Shown one piece after another: positions 21,787-32,712 of a stretch of 64,000 nt of DNA (its first letter is position 1; the number at the start of each line of letters is the position of its first letter). The stretch comes from Trissonchulus latispiculum (taxonomy: Eukaryota; Nematoda; Enoplea; Enoplida; Ironidae). The notes under the pieces are model-generated. The model was given only the letters and a program-made list of their open reading frames with translations, did not search any database and had not been told where the DNA came from. The stretch is from assembly GCA_030248195.1 (NCBI GenBank), contig JASAND010008433.1, positions 25,839 through 89,838 of the forward strand, written 5' to 3'. The position numbers were made by a program, and so were the translations under genes.

Positions 21787-21923
21787 TCATCTAAGAACAT
21801 CCGTGGCATCCTTTTCGGCAATGACAGGCCGTGGATCGTACCCAATCCTAGCTTTTACTGTTTCTCCTGAGGTCATCCCAGGATCAACGGAACTGGCAGA
21901 AGTAGACCCTTTAGATTCTTCTT
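21787..21923 (-). CDS. CDC26: CDC26 exon 3 (C-terminal)
   Basis: Acceptor ATGTTTTAG precedes 44 codons and TGA at 21787-21789. It includes the RIGYDPRP motif. Confidence 0.85.
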
Positions 21924-23835
21924 CTAAAACATAACAATGAAAAAAATAATATATACGCAAATGAAAAAGCAAGATATCTCACGAAAGTATCTTTACCTGT
22001 ATGATCTTCCGGGCGGCGTTTCATCTGCAAGGCCAAGAGTTTATACTAGAAAGAGTACGACACTCAGCTCTTCCTAACAGAATAAGCTTGCAATATGCTC
22101 GAAGCATTAAGGCCGAAATCTCGGGGGGGGGCTTCTTAACGTGTAAACATACAACGCTGACATTTTCAAAAATGGGCGTTATTGAAAAGTTAAATAAATA
22201 CTATAACTTGAGCTAGGAAAATCATACAGAAATAATTTTATATCATTATGTTGCGTAGAATGAGATCTTTTTAAAGATATAAAAATTATGTAGTTAAGTG
22301 CAGGTAGGGTTGCGCCGGGGCCGTGTAACGGGGCCGGGGCCGGGCCGGCCCCGTTTCGGCCTGGCCCCGCAAAATCTTTTACCGGCCCGGCCCCGGCCCG
22401 GCCCCGATGACTTTGGAGTCTGGGGACGCTGGGGCCGTCGGGGCCGCGGGGCCGTGTAACAGGGCCGGGGCCGGGGCCATGTAACGGGGCCGGGGCCGGG
22501 GCCGTGTAACGGGGCCGGGGCTTGGGGCCGGGCCCGGGTCGGGCCGGCCCCCGCCCCCGCCCCGCCCCGCACTTTGGGAAGGCCCCGGCCCGGCCCCGGC
22601 CCCGTAATTTCGCTAACGGCGCAACCCTAAGTGCAGGCAATCTCTTACAAATCCGGCAACAACGTAAGGCATTTTGAAGAAATGGTGAAATTTCCAGAAT
22701 TTTCGTGGAAAGGAGTTTTATTGTTGGTTTTGTAAAAGATTGCCTGAAGCTAACTAGATATATAATTTTTAAACCGTTAAAAAGATCTTATTCTACACAA
22801 CATAATGATATAAAAATTATTGCCGTACGATTTTGCTAGCCCAAGTTATAGCATTTATATAATCTGGCAAAAAAATGTTTGAAAAATGTCAGCGTTCTAT
22901 GCTTACACGATGAGAAGCCCCCCCCCCCCCGATTTCGGCCATTAATGTTTCGAGCATATTGCAAGCTTATTCTATTAGGAAGAGCTGAGTGTCATACTCT
23001 TCCTATTATAAACTCTTGGTAAGGCTAATTTTATTGGTAGGGGTGCGGTTAAATTTTAAATCGTGACATTTCGCCATGTTTTTCATTAGAATGATAGTCG
23101 CTAGCGTAAGTGGTCACGATAAACTGGTTTGACGTCTGCGGTCCCGGGTGTAATCCCGGACCACCTGTTATCGCAAAGGCCCTTTTAAGGCCTATCTGCC
23201 TGAAGACGACCATACGAAAACATGGAAGAAAAGTCGCTATCCCCCCAGCCATAACTTTTGATTTTTTGACCAATAGCTTTGAAATTTGATATTGGTGCAT
23301 ACTGGAGGCTTATGAATTCAAAAACTTAAAAAATTTTAAATTTTTGTTTGGTATGAGCTAAAGTTGTAAGCTTAACATGTAAGCTTATACTGAGATAACG
23401 AAAAGCTGAATCGAAAAACGGTTTTCAGATTCGTGCTCAGCGCTCCTGAAAACACCCTATTCAAGTTTTCAGCAAAATTTTTTACTTTTAGAATTTTTAT
23501 TTTTGAATTCATAAGCCTCCAGTATGCATACAACCAAACCAAATTTCAAAGTCATTGGTCAAAAAATCGAAAGTCATGGCTGGGGGGGGGGGGAAGCGCA
23601 AGACACCCTAAAATTTAACAGCAACCGTGCCAAGAAAAGGGTGCCAAAAAATAATTTCGCAACCAACTGTCCCTACCCTACCAATTAATCCCTGTTACGT
23701 AATTAAGCATCTAAATTATAACTATGTATAGTCACTCTGTATCTTCTTCTGCCGCTCCCAGCGTTGAACTGCTTGCTCGATTTCCGACAGATCTGATTCA
23801 TTCAGCTCAATGCGAGTCAAATTTCGTCGTAACAT
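21787..23835 (-). CDS. CDC26: CDC26-like subunit of the anaphase-promoting complex
   Basis: Three coding exons on the minus strand, 23736-23835, 21997-22024 and 21787-21923, give a product of about 87 residues; human CDC26 has 85. The N-terminus MLRRNLTRIELNESDL matches the CDC26 segment that packs into the TPR groove of APC6. The C-terminus carries ARIGYDPRP, like the RIGYKPQP motif of the family, with an acidic linker between. It would stabilise APC6 in the APC/C ubiquitin ligase in the nucleus. Odd point: exon 1 ends in phase 1 at CAGA|GTGACT, whereas exon 2 needs phase 0, so there is one extra base at the junction, or a missed exon. The gene is convergent with the globin; its stop is 1.2 kb from the globin stop. 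A TIR element sits in intron 1 at the exon 2 acceptor. Confidence 0.82.
21997..22024 (-). CDS. CDC26: CDC26 exon 2 (28-nt microexon)
   Basis: It is bounded by acceptor CCTTGCAG (complement at 22025-22032) and donor GTAAAG (21991-21996). It reads KRRPEDHT in the frame that continues into exon 3. Confidence 0.7.
22034..23018. mobile_element. CAAGAGT-family TIR element with nested hAT MITE
   Basis: Long inverted ends begin CAAGAGTTTATA at 22034 and finish TATAAACTCTTG at 23018; similarity of the arms extends for well over 150 bp on each side. Flanks GCAAGGC (22027-22033) and GTAAGGC (23019-23025) agree at 6 of 7, a 7-bp target duplication. The left duplicate overlaps the first base of the CDC26 exon 2 acceptor CAG. 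The hAT MITE at 22305-22629 is inside. No transposase. Confidence 0.82.
22305..22629. mobile_element. hAT-type MITE, GGCCCC-rich, with perfect 8-bp TSD
   Basis: TIRs TAGGGTTGCGCC and GGCGCAACCCTA bound 325 bp of GGGGCC-rich sequence. The 8-bp flanks AGTGCAGG are identical at 22297-22304 and 22630-22637. It inserted into the TIR element at 22034-23018, so it is the younger of the two. Confidence 0.9.
23236..23600. repeat. Foldback repeat
   Basis: The left arm (CCCCCCAGCCATAACTTTTG...) pairs with the right arm ending ...AAAGTCATGGCTGGGGGG; the inner part includes the GATTCGTGCTCAGCG block seen at 18.76 and 18.89 kb. The element lies in CDC26 intron 1. Confidence 0.7.
23736..23835 (-). CDS. CDC26: CDC26 exon 1
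   Basis: The ATG is at 23833-23835. Thirty-three codons plus one base reach the weak donor GTGACT; without splicing the frame stops at TAG a few codons later. Confidence 0.8.
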
Positions 23836-24225
23836 CGCCCGCAAACACTTATGTGTGCTAAAACCATAGGTCCCAAATTATCAAAACAGTTTTAATTACT
23901 TTTAGTAACCCACCCCAAAATACCAATTAGCCTCTAAGGGATGTTTTCTCCATAGTTTTCTCACTTTGACTAACATCCCCCAGAAGTCCGGGGTAATGCA
24001 TTAAGGAACAGCCCTTAGAAAAAGGGCACCAACGTCAACAACTGAGTATTGGTTCGTTCAGCTTTAACTTATAAAACCATTCCGGGGTCACTTCCAATTC
24101 TGGATTCTATAAAAACTTGTGTACGCTATGACTTAGGAGTACACAACACAAAAAGCCATTTCCGCACTAATTACGAATAAAACGTAATGTACAAACCAGT
24201 GATGGAACCGGGGCACTTACAGCCA
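23836..24225. other. Region upstream of CDC26, no gene seen
   Basis: The presumed promoter side of CDC26 (minus strand). I see no TATA box or repeat that I can defend. Confidence 0.4.
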
Positions 24226-26592
24226 TTTGCACCAACTTCGAGATTAGCTCAAGCTTAAGCTGGAGCTAATCTCGAACTCAAGATTGGGTAAGCTTGAGCT
24301 TTATCTCTAACTTTAATCTCGAGGTTATCTCTTGCACCAACTGATTTCTGATATAGATTAGTCAAGTTGGAGCTAAGCTCCAGCTAAACTCTAACTTGTG
24401 GATTATCCAATACAATGCTTTTAAAGAGTCACATGCTAAGTGAAAGGCCCAATCAACAGTTACCAGTATTTCAACTATTCTACCTTACACATTACAATTG
24501 AAGTAAATATTCTTTGGTACTCGCTTGACACGATACGACACGACATGATACGATATGATGGCTTCCAAATGACTGCAGTTCCGACGGTGAATGCTACCGC
24601 CTACAGTACAATTTTAAGAGCACGGAGGCAGTGTTTACAATTAAACTGTCTTTGTGAATGGCAAGAATGAAAACAACAAATTTAGAAATTATGATGTCTA
24701 ATTTCTGTAGAGTTATTGTTAGCAGTTGCAGTTTAACAGTAATTTGGCATTTTTGTTTGAACATTCAAAATATGTACGTCAGTTTTACAATTATTTTATT
24801 GTAAAACTGGTAAGAAATTACTCTTGACCAGGATTGAAAATTAGGCGCTCGAGATTAGCTCGAGGTTGAGTTAAGGGGGGGGGCTACGAACGGGTTGGCA
24901 CGACATCGTCGGAGAGACCTACTTTTCCCCCCAACGTTAGCCAACATATCAAATTAAAAAAATTTAGGGTGGGCAACAGACATGTGCAGGAGGGGAAGTT
25001 CTGGGGGGGGGGGGTGAAGGGCGGCCGAAGGCCGCCGAAAAACCGGATTTTTCCGGTTTTTTACCGGAAAAATCCGGATTCTGGGGGGGTGAGGGACCCC
25101 TCTGGGGGGGGGTGAGCTCAGGTCTGGGGGGGGGGGGGGGTGAAACCCCCCCCCCAAACCCCCCCCAAGCACACGTATGGTGGGCAACAATATATCTCAT
25201 ATACACCGTTTTTGGCAGGACGCCAAAGTACAAATTTTAGTTCGAAAAATGGGATTTTTCAAAAAGGTTTTTTCAGCTCTGGTGGATTAACGGTTTGACC
25301 AATTCGGAAACTTTCAGCCATCAATGTTGACTGTTACTAGTGCTAAATATTAAAAGTATTCCGGCTTTCGAGTGTTGCTTCCTTCTTCAGCTACAACAGC
25401 TCAAAGTTTGAAATTTGGCAAAAAGTTGCAATGTGACCGTGCGCCGTTTTCGATCTAATAAAATTGACAGCCCCTAGCCTACCCCAGCTTTTTACCAAAT
25501 ATTAGGCTCTAATAGGGGCAAACTGTCAACGAGTTTCAAGGGATTTGGTTTTCTGGTTAGTGTGCTAGCAAACTTTTTGTTAAGAAATAACCCTTATTTT
25601 TAGGCCTGAAAAGCTAGCTAAGCGCAGTAAAAATGGGGTCAAAAACTTTTTTGTCTCCGATTTTGCCGCAAAGGTGCTTATAGGGGTTATTTGACCTGCT
25701 AAATCCGAATATAAAATCCGTTTTTCGATATGAAGCTTCCTTCGTTCAGTATGCGCTTACAACTGTCTTAGAGCTTTTTGGAGCGATCGCCATCCATACT
25801 TTGAGAAATCAATCTAGCATTTCTAAACATTGGAGCGAGGTTTAGTGACATAGCTTTCGGTTCGGCACATCTTGGTACACTCACTGGCCTGTAATGTGCA
25901 AAGTTTCAGCCGATTCTGCCACAGTACTTTGGAGTAATTGGCTCATATCTTCGAAATGGCACCAAATAACAGCGACAATATCGATAATATAATCCAGCAC
26001 TGCAAACGCAGAGATTAACGAAATCACGTCATTTATACCAAAGTTAAGACAGATACTTGGAGTATTAATTGCAGTAAAGTTTGGTTCATTTGGTAAACCA
26101 CAGCTCATTAGAAGTTAGTTAACCGCCACCCGTATAGACCTACAACACCCAATTTTTCGCACTTTGATCGTATCGCACAGAAAAGTATACATTGATCTAA
26201 GGATTAGTTTACACAATATCAAAGCACTATATGTCAGAACTATTTCCGGAAAATTTGGGTACCGTACCTTGCGCATAGCGATCAGGGCGAGGCGAAGTTT
26301 GTGTACGTACCATGTCGAGCTTTTGACCGACAACACCAAATTCTGATGGCTCCACAGGACGCTACGCTGCATGGAATTCTTTCAAACTTTAAACTATTTT
26401 ACACTAAACCTAATACTATTATGTGGCAAAAGACTAGCTAGCTTTTCCAACATCGAACTTTTAGTGAAATTTAGCCCCCCCTTAATCTCAAACTTTTGTT
26501 GGTGCCTGCCACGCTCTTCCAGATAACTTCAAGCTAATCTCGAGCTAAGCTCAAGGTAATCTCAACCTCGAGCTTATATAGGTTGGTGCAAA
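24226..26592. mobile_element. Inverted-repeat element with TTTGCACCAAC ends
   Basis: TTTGCACCAAC at 24226-24236 and GTTGGTGCAAA at 26582-26592 bound a 2.4-kb segment. Both ends are rich in GAGATTAGCTCAAG/CTCGAG-type words in inverted arrangement (24240-24400 and 26520-26580). Inside, 24845-24890 and 26474-26500 form a second inverted pair around a G/C-run, and 24966-25190 holds a G/C-run hairpin with GGCCGAAGGCC and CCGGAAAAATCCGG. So there is probably one element nested in another. No target duplication or coding capacity was found. Confidence 0.55.
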
Positions 26593-28015
26593 CCGGTGTT
26601 AGGCTTGACCCGATGACACGGTGACCCGGTTAACTGGGCTTACTCTAGTGGAGGGGGGGTGGGCCCCCCATAAACACCCTTCCCCCCAAAAATCGTTCCC
26701 CCCCAAAAAAAGTGGGTGCCCCTTTTGGTACCAACTTTTGCCCGGAAAAAATCGCTTAGAAGGCCCAATTTTCAAAAATTTTCCGGCGTCGCCGGAGATT
26801 TTTAGTCGATTTTTGCCTATTTAAGCGCTATTTTTGCACTAAAAATGAACTTTTTTGGCGATTAATTTGATGGTAGCTGTAGCTTTTTCTAAATTTATGC
26901 AGATTTTAATAGCAAACCAATAATTTATCCGTCTGCGAAATTTTGCAGGGTCTAATATGAGTACTTGTCCAAATAGACGGAGTATTTTTAAAAATTTGGT
27001 TTTCATTATGTATTGCGTTAAAAAATTAAATTAAATTTTTCACTTACCTTCGACATTTACCTTGGTTGCGAAAATAATCTGCAAACCATATTTTACTGAA
27101 TAGAGTTATGCAGTAATCATAAAACTTATAAAGCTAAAGCTGAAACGCTAGACAATAATTTGCCAGAGACAGACAGATTCAAATAACATCATGCTGCGAA
27201 AATGCTGAAGATTAAAATATAGAAAAAATGCCAAATATTGGACATTGAACAAAAATTTAAGCTAAAATTTTAGCTTGGTGAGCCAAAAATTTCTAAAATT
27301 TGGGGTAAATTCAGGAAACCGGGTCGAAGCTCTTGACCGGGTGACCCGGTCCAAAAAGTGACCCGAACTGACCCGGTTCCATCTCTGATACCTTCCAAGC
27401 AAATGTTAATCTTAATATCAGGCTGTCCTTGTCGCCAGCTTGTGTATGGTATTGATATATATACTTTTGACTTATTTCATTTTTACGTCTGTTTTGGTTT
27501 CATAAACATCTTACCTGTAAAATCCATTATTCTGTGTTTCTGTGTATCTGAAGTATTTTTATTTTATCAGATAGCGAGAAAGTTGTAACTGCTTCTAGTA
27601 TTCGAGCATATAATATGATCTTGAAAGGCTAAAGATAAATCTTAACTTGTAATTATAACTGGAGTCAGGATTTCAGAGATAAGTTTGAAATAGTAATGAT
27701 TAAAATCTCACGGAGATTGCATCAACAACGTGGGGAAAGTGGTAGCTCCAAAAAAGATAAGTTTTTGGTTTATGTTAATCTGTTTAGAACTTAAGGATTG
27801 AGGTCGAGATTTTAATAGCTTGGTCCGCCAAGCTCAGTAGCTTCCACTTTAAATAAATGACACAACTTTTTGAAACTGCTTTAAAAAAACAAAAATGTTT
27901 AATTGAGTAGGCCGTTTTAAGCGAGCGCGTTGTCAATCTTATAGTAATTCATTATTTCGAACTGAGATTAGCAATGGAACTACCTTAATTAGACCAGACT
28001 AATCAATAGCAATTA
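26593..28015. other. Non-coding stretch with repeat fragments
   Basis: 26640-26830 is a copy of the C-rich repeat (separate entry). GTGACCCGGTTAACTGG near 26620 and GGGTGACCCGGTCC near 27340, followed by CCATCTCTGAT, may be the two ends of a degraded MITE spanning 26600-27390. Otherwise nothing is recognised. Confidence 0.45.
26640..26830 (+). repeat. C-rich dispersed repeat with CCGGCGTCGCCGG core
   Basis: G/C runs at the start, then a short A/T-rich body and the perfect hairpin CCGGC-GTC-GCCGG at 26783-26795. The same architecture occurs at 51045-51310 and 58606-58910, and more weakly at 46490-47045 and 47885-48185. Confidence 0.65.
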
Positions 28016-28321
28016 ATGATGCTGGTTTTGATGATGATGGTTTTAACCCATTTGATTCAGTGTATGCCGAAGCCACAATCTTTTATAACTTACATATAAG
28101 TTTCATCATATTATATACATGATAAATTGGATTTTACCTTGTGTGTGATTGATCCTGATCCTGCCGATGAGATCAAACATTTATTAGTCCACCCCACCGT
28201 CTAATGATTTTTCCCTATTGGACAACCAGCGTGAGGTTTCTTGTTAAGCCCCCTGGACTCAGTACCTATCCCAACCTCCCAGTCCTATTCTCCTGCCCTG
28301 GACTTTTGTTTTGATCGTAGC

Positions 28322-29536
28322 ATGGCCCAAACAATGTGCTCCAGTAACTGCGGTATGGTGGTTGCCGAAATGGACCATCGTATCCAATGTCACTCCTGCT
28401 CCAGTGTCCATCACCCCCGTTGTGTCGGCCTGATTACCAATCTACTCAAAAGCTTTGAGAGATTGCAGAAGTTAAACGTGGTCTGGCTCTGCGACATTTG
28501 CCTAGTGTCAAAGGTTGACAGAACCCCGAATGCTCCCGTTCCTGATAGAGAATCAGCTGCCCACTCTGTCGATGCCAGCACCGAAACTGCTTCCTTCCCG
28601 ACTTTCCTACCTCATTTTATAACTTTTTCCGGCCCTTCCGACCCGTTATCATGCTTCTATGCATTTGACTTTACCTTTAATGGGAAGTTGTTTAAGTCCG
28701 CCGAGCACGCATTCCAATACTCCAGGCTCGTGTTCTATGGTTTCACCGAGCTTGCTGAAAAGGTTCTTAATGCCCAGTCTGCGGCCCAAGCCAAGAAGTT
28801 AGGGAAACTCCCACAGACCTGCAACCGTGATATGGACTATGAACGCCTCCTCATGATGGACATCCAGAAAGAAAAGGTGGAACAGTGCGCCTCATTTAGA
28901 GACGCCTTACGAGAATCTGGAGACAGCATCTTGGCCCATTCCACTCATCCCTCCAAAAATGCCTTTTGGTCCACAGGGTTGGATAAAAATTCTCAGCCAG
29001 CCTCAACTGAGTTCCCGGGCCAAAACGTATTGGGTGCTATCCTGATGGAGTTACGGTCCTGGGTCGGCGAAGAGAGTAACTATGTTGCAGCCGTAGATAT
29101 CGTGGACATGGGCGATGTGGTCCAAATTATCAGAGACGGGGAGGTCCCAGTCCAGCGAACTGGGTCCCGCGTCAAGCCTTCGAAGCGCCAACGTTCCACT
29201 CCTCGCAAATTCGGTAGATCGGCCCCCCTTTGCTTTCACTGCGGTGTAAAAGGGCATACGGTTGGAAACTGTAGGCTACGGCGGTTTGGCCCGCTCGTAT
29301 GCTTCCACTGCCACCAGCAGGGTCACAAACGTCGATACTGTCCTTTCCACAACCAGTCCCGTCCTCCATCGCCAGGCCAACATTGTTTGACTGATCCGAC
29401 TTCGGTTGATTGTCGCACCCTCACCCAAACACGTCAGCGCCCCTTCCTATTGCCCACCCCTCGTGCCCCGCCAACAAAAACGTATGCCGAGGCGATTGCT
29501 GGACCGTACCTGTCACAATTCCCTCCCCTCCGCTGA
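28322..29536 (+). CDS. LINE ORF1: PHD-like finger + NADAR domain + two CCHC knuckles
   Basis: The first good ATG is 28322 (TTG at 28241 only opens the frame), giving 404 residues. Residues ~5-60 form a Cys/His finger of PHD type: C-x3-C, then CHSC, HHPRC and WLCDIC. Residues ~98-225 match the NADAR (YbiA-like) fold: LSCFYAFDFTFNGKLF, SAEHAFQYSR (the conserved Glu-His), an AKKLGK segment and NAFWSTGLD. NADAR proteins act on ADP-ribose derivatives. Two CCHC knuckles follow near residues 304 and 327 (CFHCGVKGHTVGNC, CFHCHQQGHKRRYC), the nucleic-acid binding part usual in ORF1. The C-terminus is basic and Pro-rich. The endonuclease/RT ORF starts 60 bp later. The NADAR call rests on my reading of motifs. 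Confidence 0.82.
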   Translation: MAQTMCSSNCGMVVAEMDHRIQCHSCSSVHHPRCVGLITNLLKSFERLQKLNVVWLCDICLVSKVDRTPNAPVPDRESAAHSVDASTETASFPTFLPHFITFSGPSDPLSCFYAFDFTFNGKLFKSAEHAFQYSRLVFYGFTELAEKVLNAQSAAQAKKLGKLPQTCNRDMDYERLLMMDIQKEKVEQCASFRDALRESGDSILAHSTHPSKNAFWSTGLDKNSQPASTEFPGQNVLGAILMELRSWVGEESNYVAAVDIVDMGDVVQIIRDGEVPVQRTGSRVKPSKRQRSTPRKFGRSAPLCFHCGVKGHTVGNCRLRRFGPLVCFHCHQQGHKRRYCPFHNQSRPPSPGQHCLTDPTSVDCRTLTQTRQRPFLLPTPRAPPTKTYAEAIAGPYLSQFPPLR

Positions 29537-29596
29537 GAATCCGGCCACGGTAGGACGGCCGAAAATCCAGCCAGTGCTCTTTCGATCACGTGCCCT

Positions 29597-32444
29597 ATGC
29601 CTCCTACCAACACTAGCCGTGTCGCCACGACTGTTGAAGGCTTTGAAAATGTGAGTGTAATTTTGTGTAATGCAAGGAGTATATGCAATAAACTGCTACC
29701 TTTTCACTTTGAAATTTGTTTGCAGTATAATTATCCCAGTATAATATGTCTAAATGAAACTTGGATGGATGAAAATTTTCAGAATAGTCTGTTTTTATGC
29801 AAAAACGTTTACAACATTTTTCGCATTGATCGTTCAAACGGTGCTACGGGGGGAGGAGTTGCTATCTTGATCAAAAAGACTTTAAAAAGTAAGGAGATAC
29901 GTCTTCCAGGAATACCTTCCGTGGAGGCGGTAGCGGTCGAAATTAGGGGGAAAGGGGGCTTTTCATGTATTGTTGCCACATTTTACAGATCATCAGTAAC
30001 AGAAACTGCATGTCTGAAAAGTCTAGCAGACTGTTTGCAATTGTTAGAGAGCAAACGTGTACCTTTAGTTGTAACTGGGGACTTCAATCTGCCCGGGGTG
30101 AACTGGGAGGTACCCCAAGCTGTTTCGACCCACAAACAAGATCAGTTTTTAAATTTATTTTTAGAAAATGGGTTTTCCCAAAAAGTTCGTGACCCCACAA
30201 GGGGAAACAACACACTGGACCTAGTTTTCGAAAATCGACCAAATCTAATTTCTAACATTAGTATTCAACCACCACTTGCGAATAGTGATCATTGCTGTGT
30301 GTTTTTTAATGTAAATGTGGAGGCTCCTGTACCTACTTCACAAATACGTTACTGCTGGGACCGTTCTGACTATGCTGCAATGATAGCTACTTTGGAGATG
30401 ATAAATTGGGGGGATTTCTTTGATGGGTGTGTGTCAGTAAACGATAAGTGGCTCGCTTTCAAGGAACTGTGTCAGCAAATTATTCATGAATATGTGCCGA
30501 CGAAAACATTTTGTGCTTCTTCAAAAAAGGCTAAACTTCCCAAGTGCATACAACGTCTTATTTTACGAAAAAGGTCTCTTCATAAAAAATTTCGAAGCCG
30601 TCCAACTGATGAAAATAAGTTGCGATTTGAGGAAATTTCAGAAAAATGCAATAACGAGATAAGAAAATTTAACTTCAATTCTGAAATTAGATTCGTGCGG
30701 GAGCCGTCGAATCGTGCCTTCTATGGCTATGTCAAACGTAAGCTTTGCTGTCGTGATGATGTGTCCGTGTTGTGTACCGCTGACAGAACAGCTAGCGACG
30801 ACAAGGAAAAGGCAAACATGTTAAATCACCAGTTTGAGTCTGTGTTCGTACAGGATAATGGCAGGACTGTTCACTTACCTGAAAAAAGAGTTTGAAAACA
30901 CTTTCGATCGTGTCATTTTTACGACAAGGTCAATCAAGGAAGCAATTTCTACTTTAAAGTTTTCTTCTGCAGCGGGTCCCGACCAAATTCCGGCTAGATT
31001 TCTAAAAATATGTAATCTCCAGCTCTGTCGTCCCCTACAGGTAATCTTTCAGCAGTCCTTCGAGGAGGGGATTCTGCCAAAAGACTGGCTTACTGCTCAT
31101 GTTGTTCCTATCTACAAAGGGAAAGGCTCTCGGTCTGCTCCCGAAAATTACAGACCGATATCACTGACTTGTATTTGTTCCAAAATCATGGAAAAAGTTT
31201 TAAATAAATTCTTGCTTGACTATCTTCTTAGAAACAAGCTGATAACAAAAGATCAACATGGTTTCATGGCAAATCGCTCTACTCAAACACAGCTACTCGA
31301 ATGTTTGAATGCCTGGACAAAAAATCGTGATGATAAAAAGGGGGTTAAGGTTTTATATTTAGACATAAGTAAGGCCTTTGATTCAGTTTCACATGCTAAG
31401 CTTACTGCAAAGCTAAATGCTTGCGGAATAAGGGGATATGCCTTAAAGTGGTTAAGTGCATTTTTACAAGGGAGGACCCAGTACGTTAAAGTGAACAACG
31501 TTTTGTCAGATTTCTGTGAAGTTATAAGCGGCGTCCCCCAAGGCAGCGTTCTTGGACCTACGTTATTTCTTATTTATATTAACGACCTCCCGGACTCATC
31601 TATAAGCTCAGACGTAAAAGTATTTGCAGACGATACAAAAATTTACTGTTCTGGGTCATCCCCAAATGACTTTGTTTCCTTTCATAGTGACTGTAAAAAT
31701 ATTTTAGGTTGGGCGTCTCAAAATCAGCTTTCGATTGCCTTTCATAAAAGCTTGCTTTTTGAAATTGGTGAACCGTATATTGTTAATGATTTTGATATCG
31801 ATGGCTGCACTATACCGAAAACTAACATGGTAAAAGATCTGGGAGTTCACATTAGTGCTGATCTGAAATTTTCATCTCACTGCGACAAAATTTGTGCTAA
31901 AGCATATCAAAAAATGGCCCTAATATTTAAAACTTTCTGTTGCCGCGATGTGCAGTTTTTAGTCGCCATGTTTACAATCTACGTTAGACCTATCTTAGAG
32001 TACTGTTCCTGTGTATGGTCTCCTCACCTTAAAAAAGACATTGCAAAAGTGGAAACGGTTCAGAGACGATTTACTAAAAGAATACCAGAAATTAAAGATT
32101 TTTCTTACAAGGACCGTTTGCAGCTGACTGGACTGGAATCTTTAGAATGTCGCAGGCTTAAAGCCGATCTTGTTCAAACGTACAAGATTATTCACCAGTA
32201 TGATAATGTAGATTCTGCAGAATTTTTTACTTATGCAGCAGACTCCGGTACAAGAGGGCACTCTTTAAAATTACAAATTTTTAAGTCTCGGCTGGATTGT
32301 AGAAAGCACTTCTTTTCAAATCGGGTGGTATCTGTTTGGAACACTCTGGAACATGCTGCTGTTACAGCACCAAACATTTTTGTTTTTAAAAGACATCTCG
32401 ATTCTGTTGATTTTAGTTCCTTGTTAAGGTATGACTTTGACTAG
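29597..32444 (+). pseudogene. LINE ORF2: AP endonuclease + reverse transcriptase, one frameshift
   Basis: The first part (29597-30895) is an APE-type endonuclease starting with the CNARSICNK motif, then LNETWMDE, TGDFNLPGVNW and SDHCCVFF. The second part is the reverse transcriptase with AAGPDQIPARFLK, ENYRPISLT, LDISKAFDSVSH, SGVPQGSVLGP and the catalytic FADDTKIY near 31622. The C-terminal tail has RPILEYCSCVWSP and VETVQRRFTKRI, and stops with TAG at 32442-32444. The frames meet at the run of A at about 30882-30888: one extra base there stops the first frame at 30895. Everything else is open, so the copy is one indel away from coding capacity, or the indel is a sequencing error. Confidence 0.9.
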
Positions 32445-32712
32445 TTATATTATATTTGTTAATTCTGTTCATGAACTGTGTTTTTGTACGTAAGTTGCTT
32501 GTGTACTTATATATATTCTGGTGCATGCAGACTCTTGTGTGTTACCAATTTGGCCGTGTAACTTAGTGTACTTTTGTGAAGCTCACTGTCATATATGTCG
32601 TATATGTCGTGTCTGTCGTATATGTATGTCGTCACATATATGTCGTATATGTACGTATATATATCTGCTATGACTGGCCAAATAAACGGTTTTTGTTTTT
32701 TTTATGATGCTG

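Larger units (their letters stand above)
28025..32703 (+). mobile_element. Two-ORF LINE (CR1-like) with NADAR-bearing ORF1
   Basis: ORF1 (28322-29536) and ORF2 (29597-32444) are followed by a 3' UTR with TATGTCGTATATGTCG-type repeats, AATAAA near 32680 and a T-rich end. ATGATGCTG occurs at 28016-28024 and 32704-32712, which may be a target duplication and would set the element at 4.68 kb. The single frame break in ORF2 is the only coding damage seen, so the insertion is young. Confidence 0.8.

Noticed and set aside
22179..22640. Pro/Gly/Arg-rich protein on the minus strand
   Set aside because: The frame runs through the GGCCCC repeats of the hAT MITE and is a low-complexity artefact.
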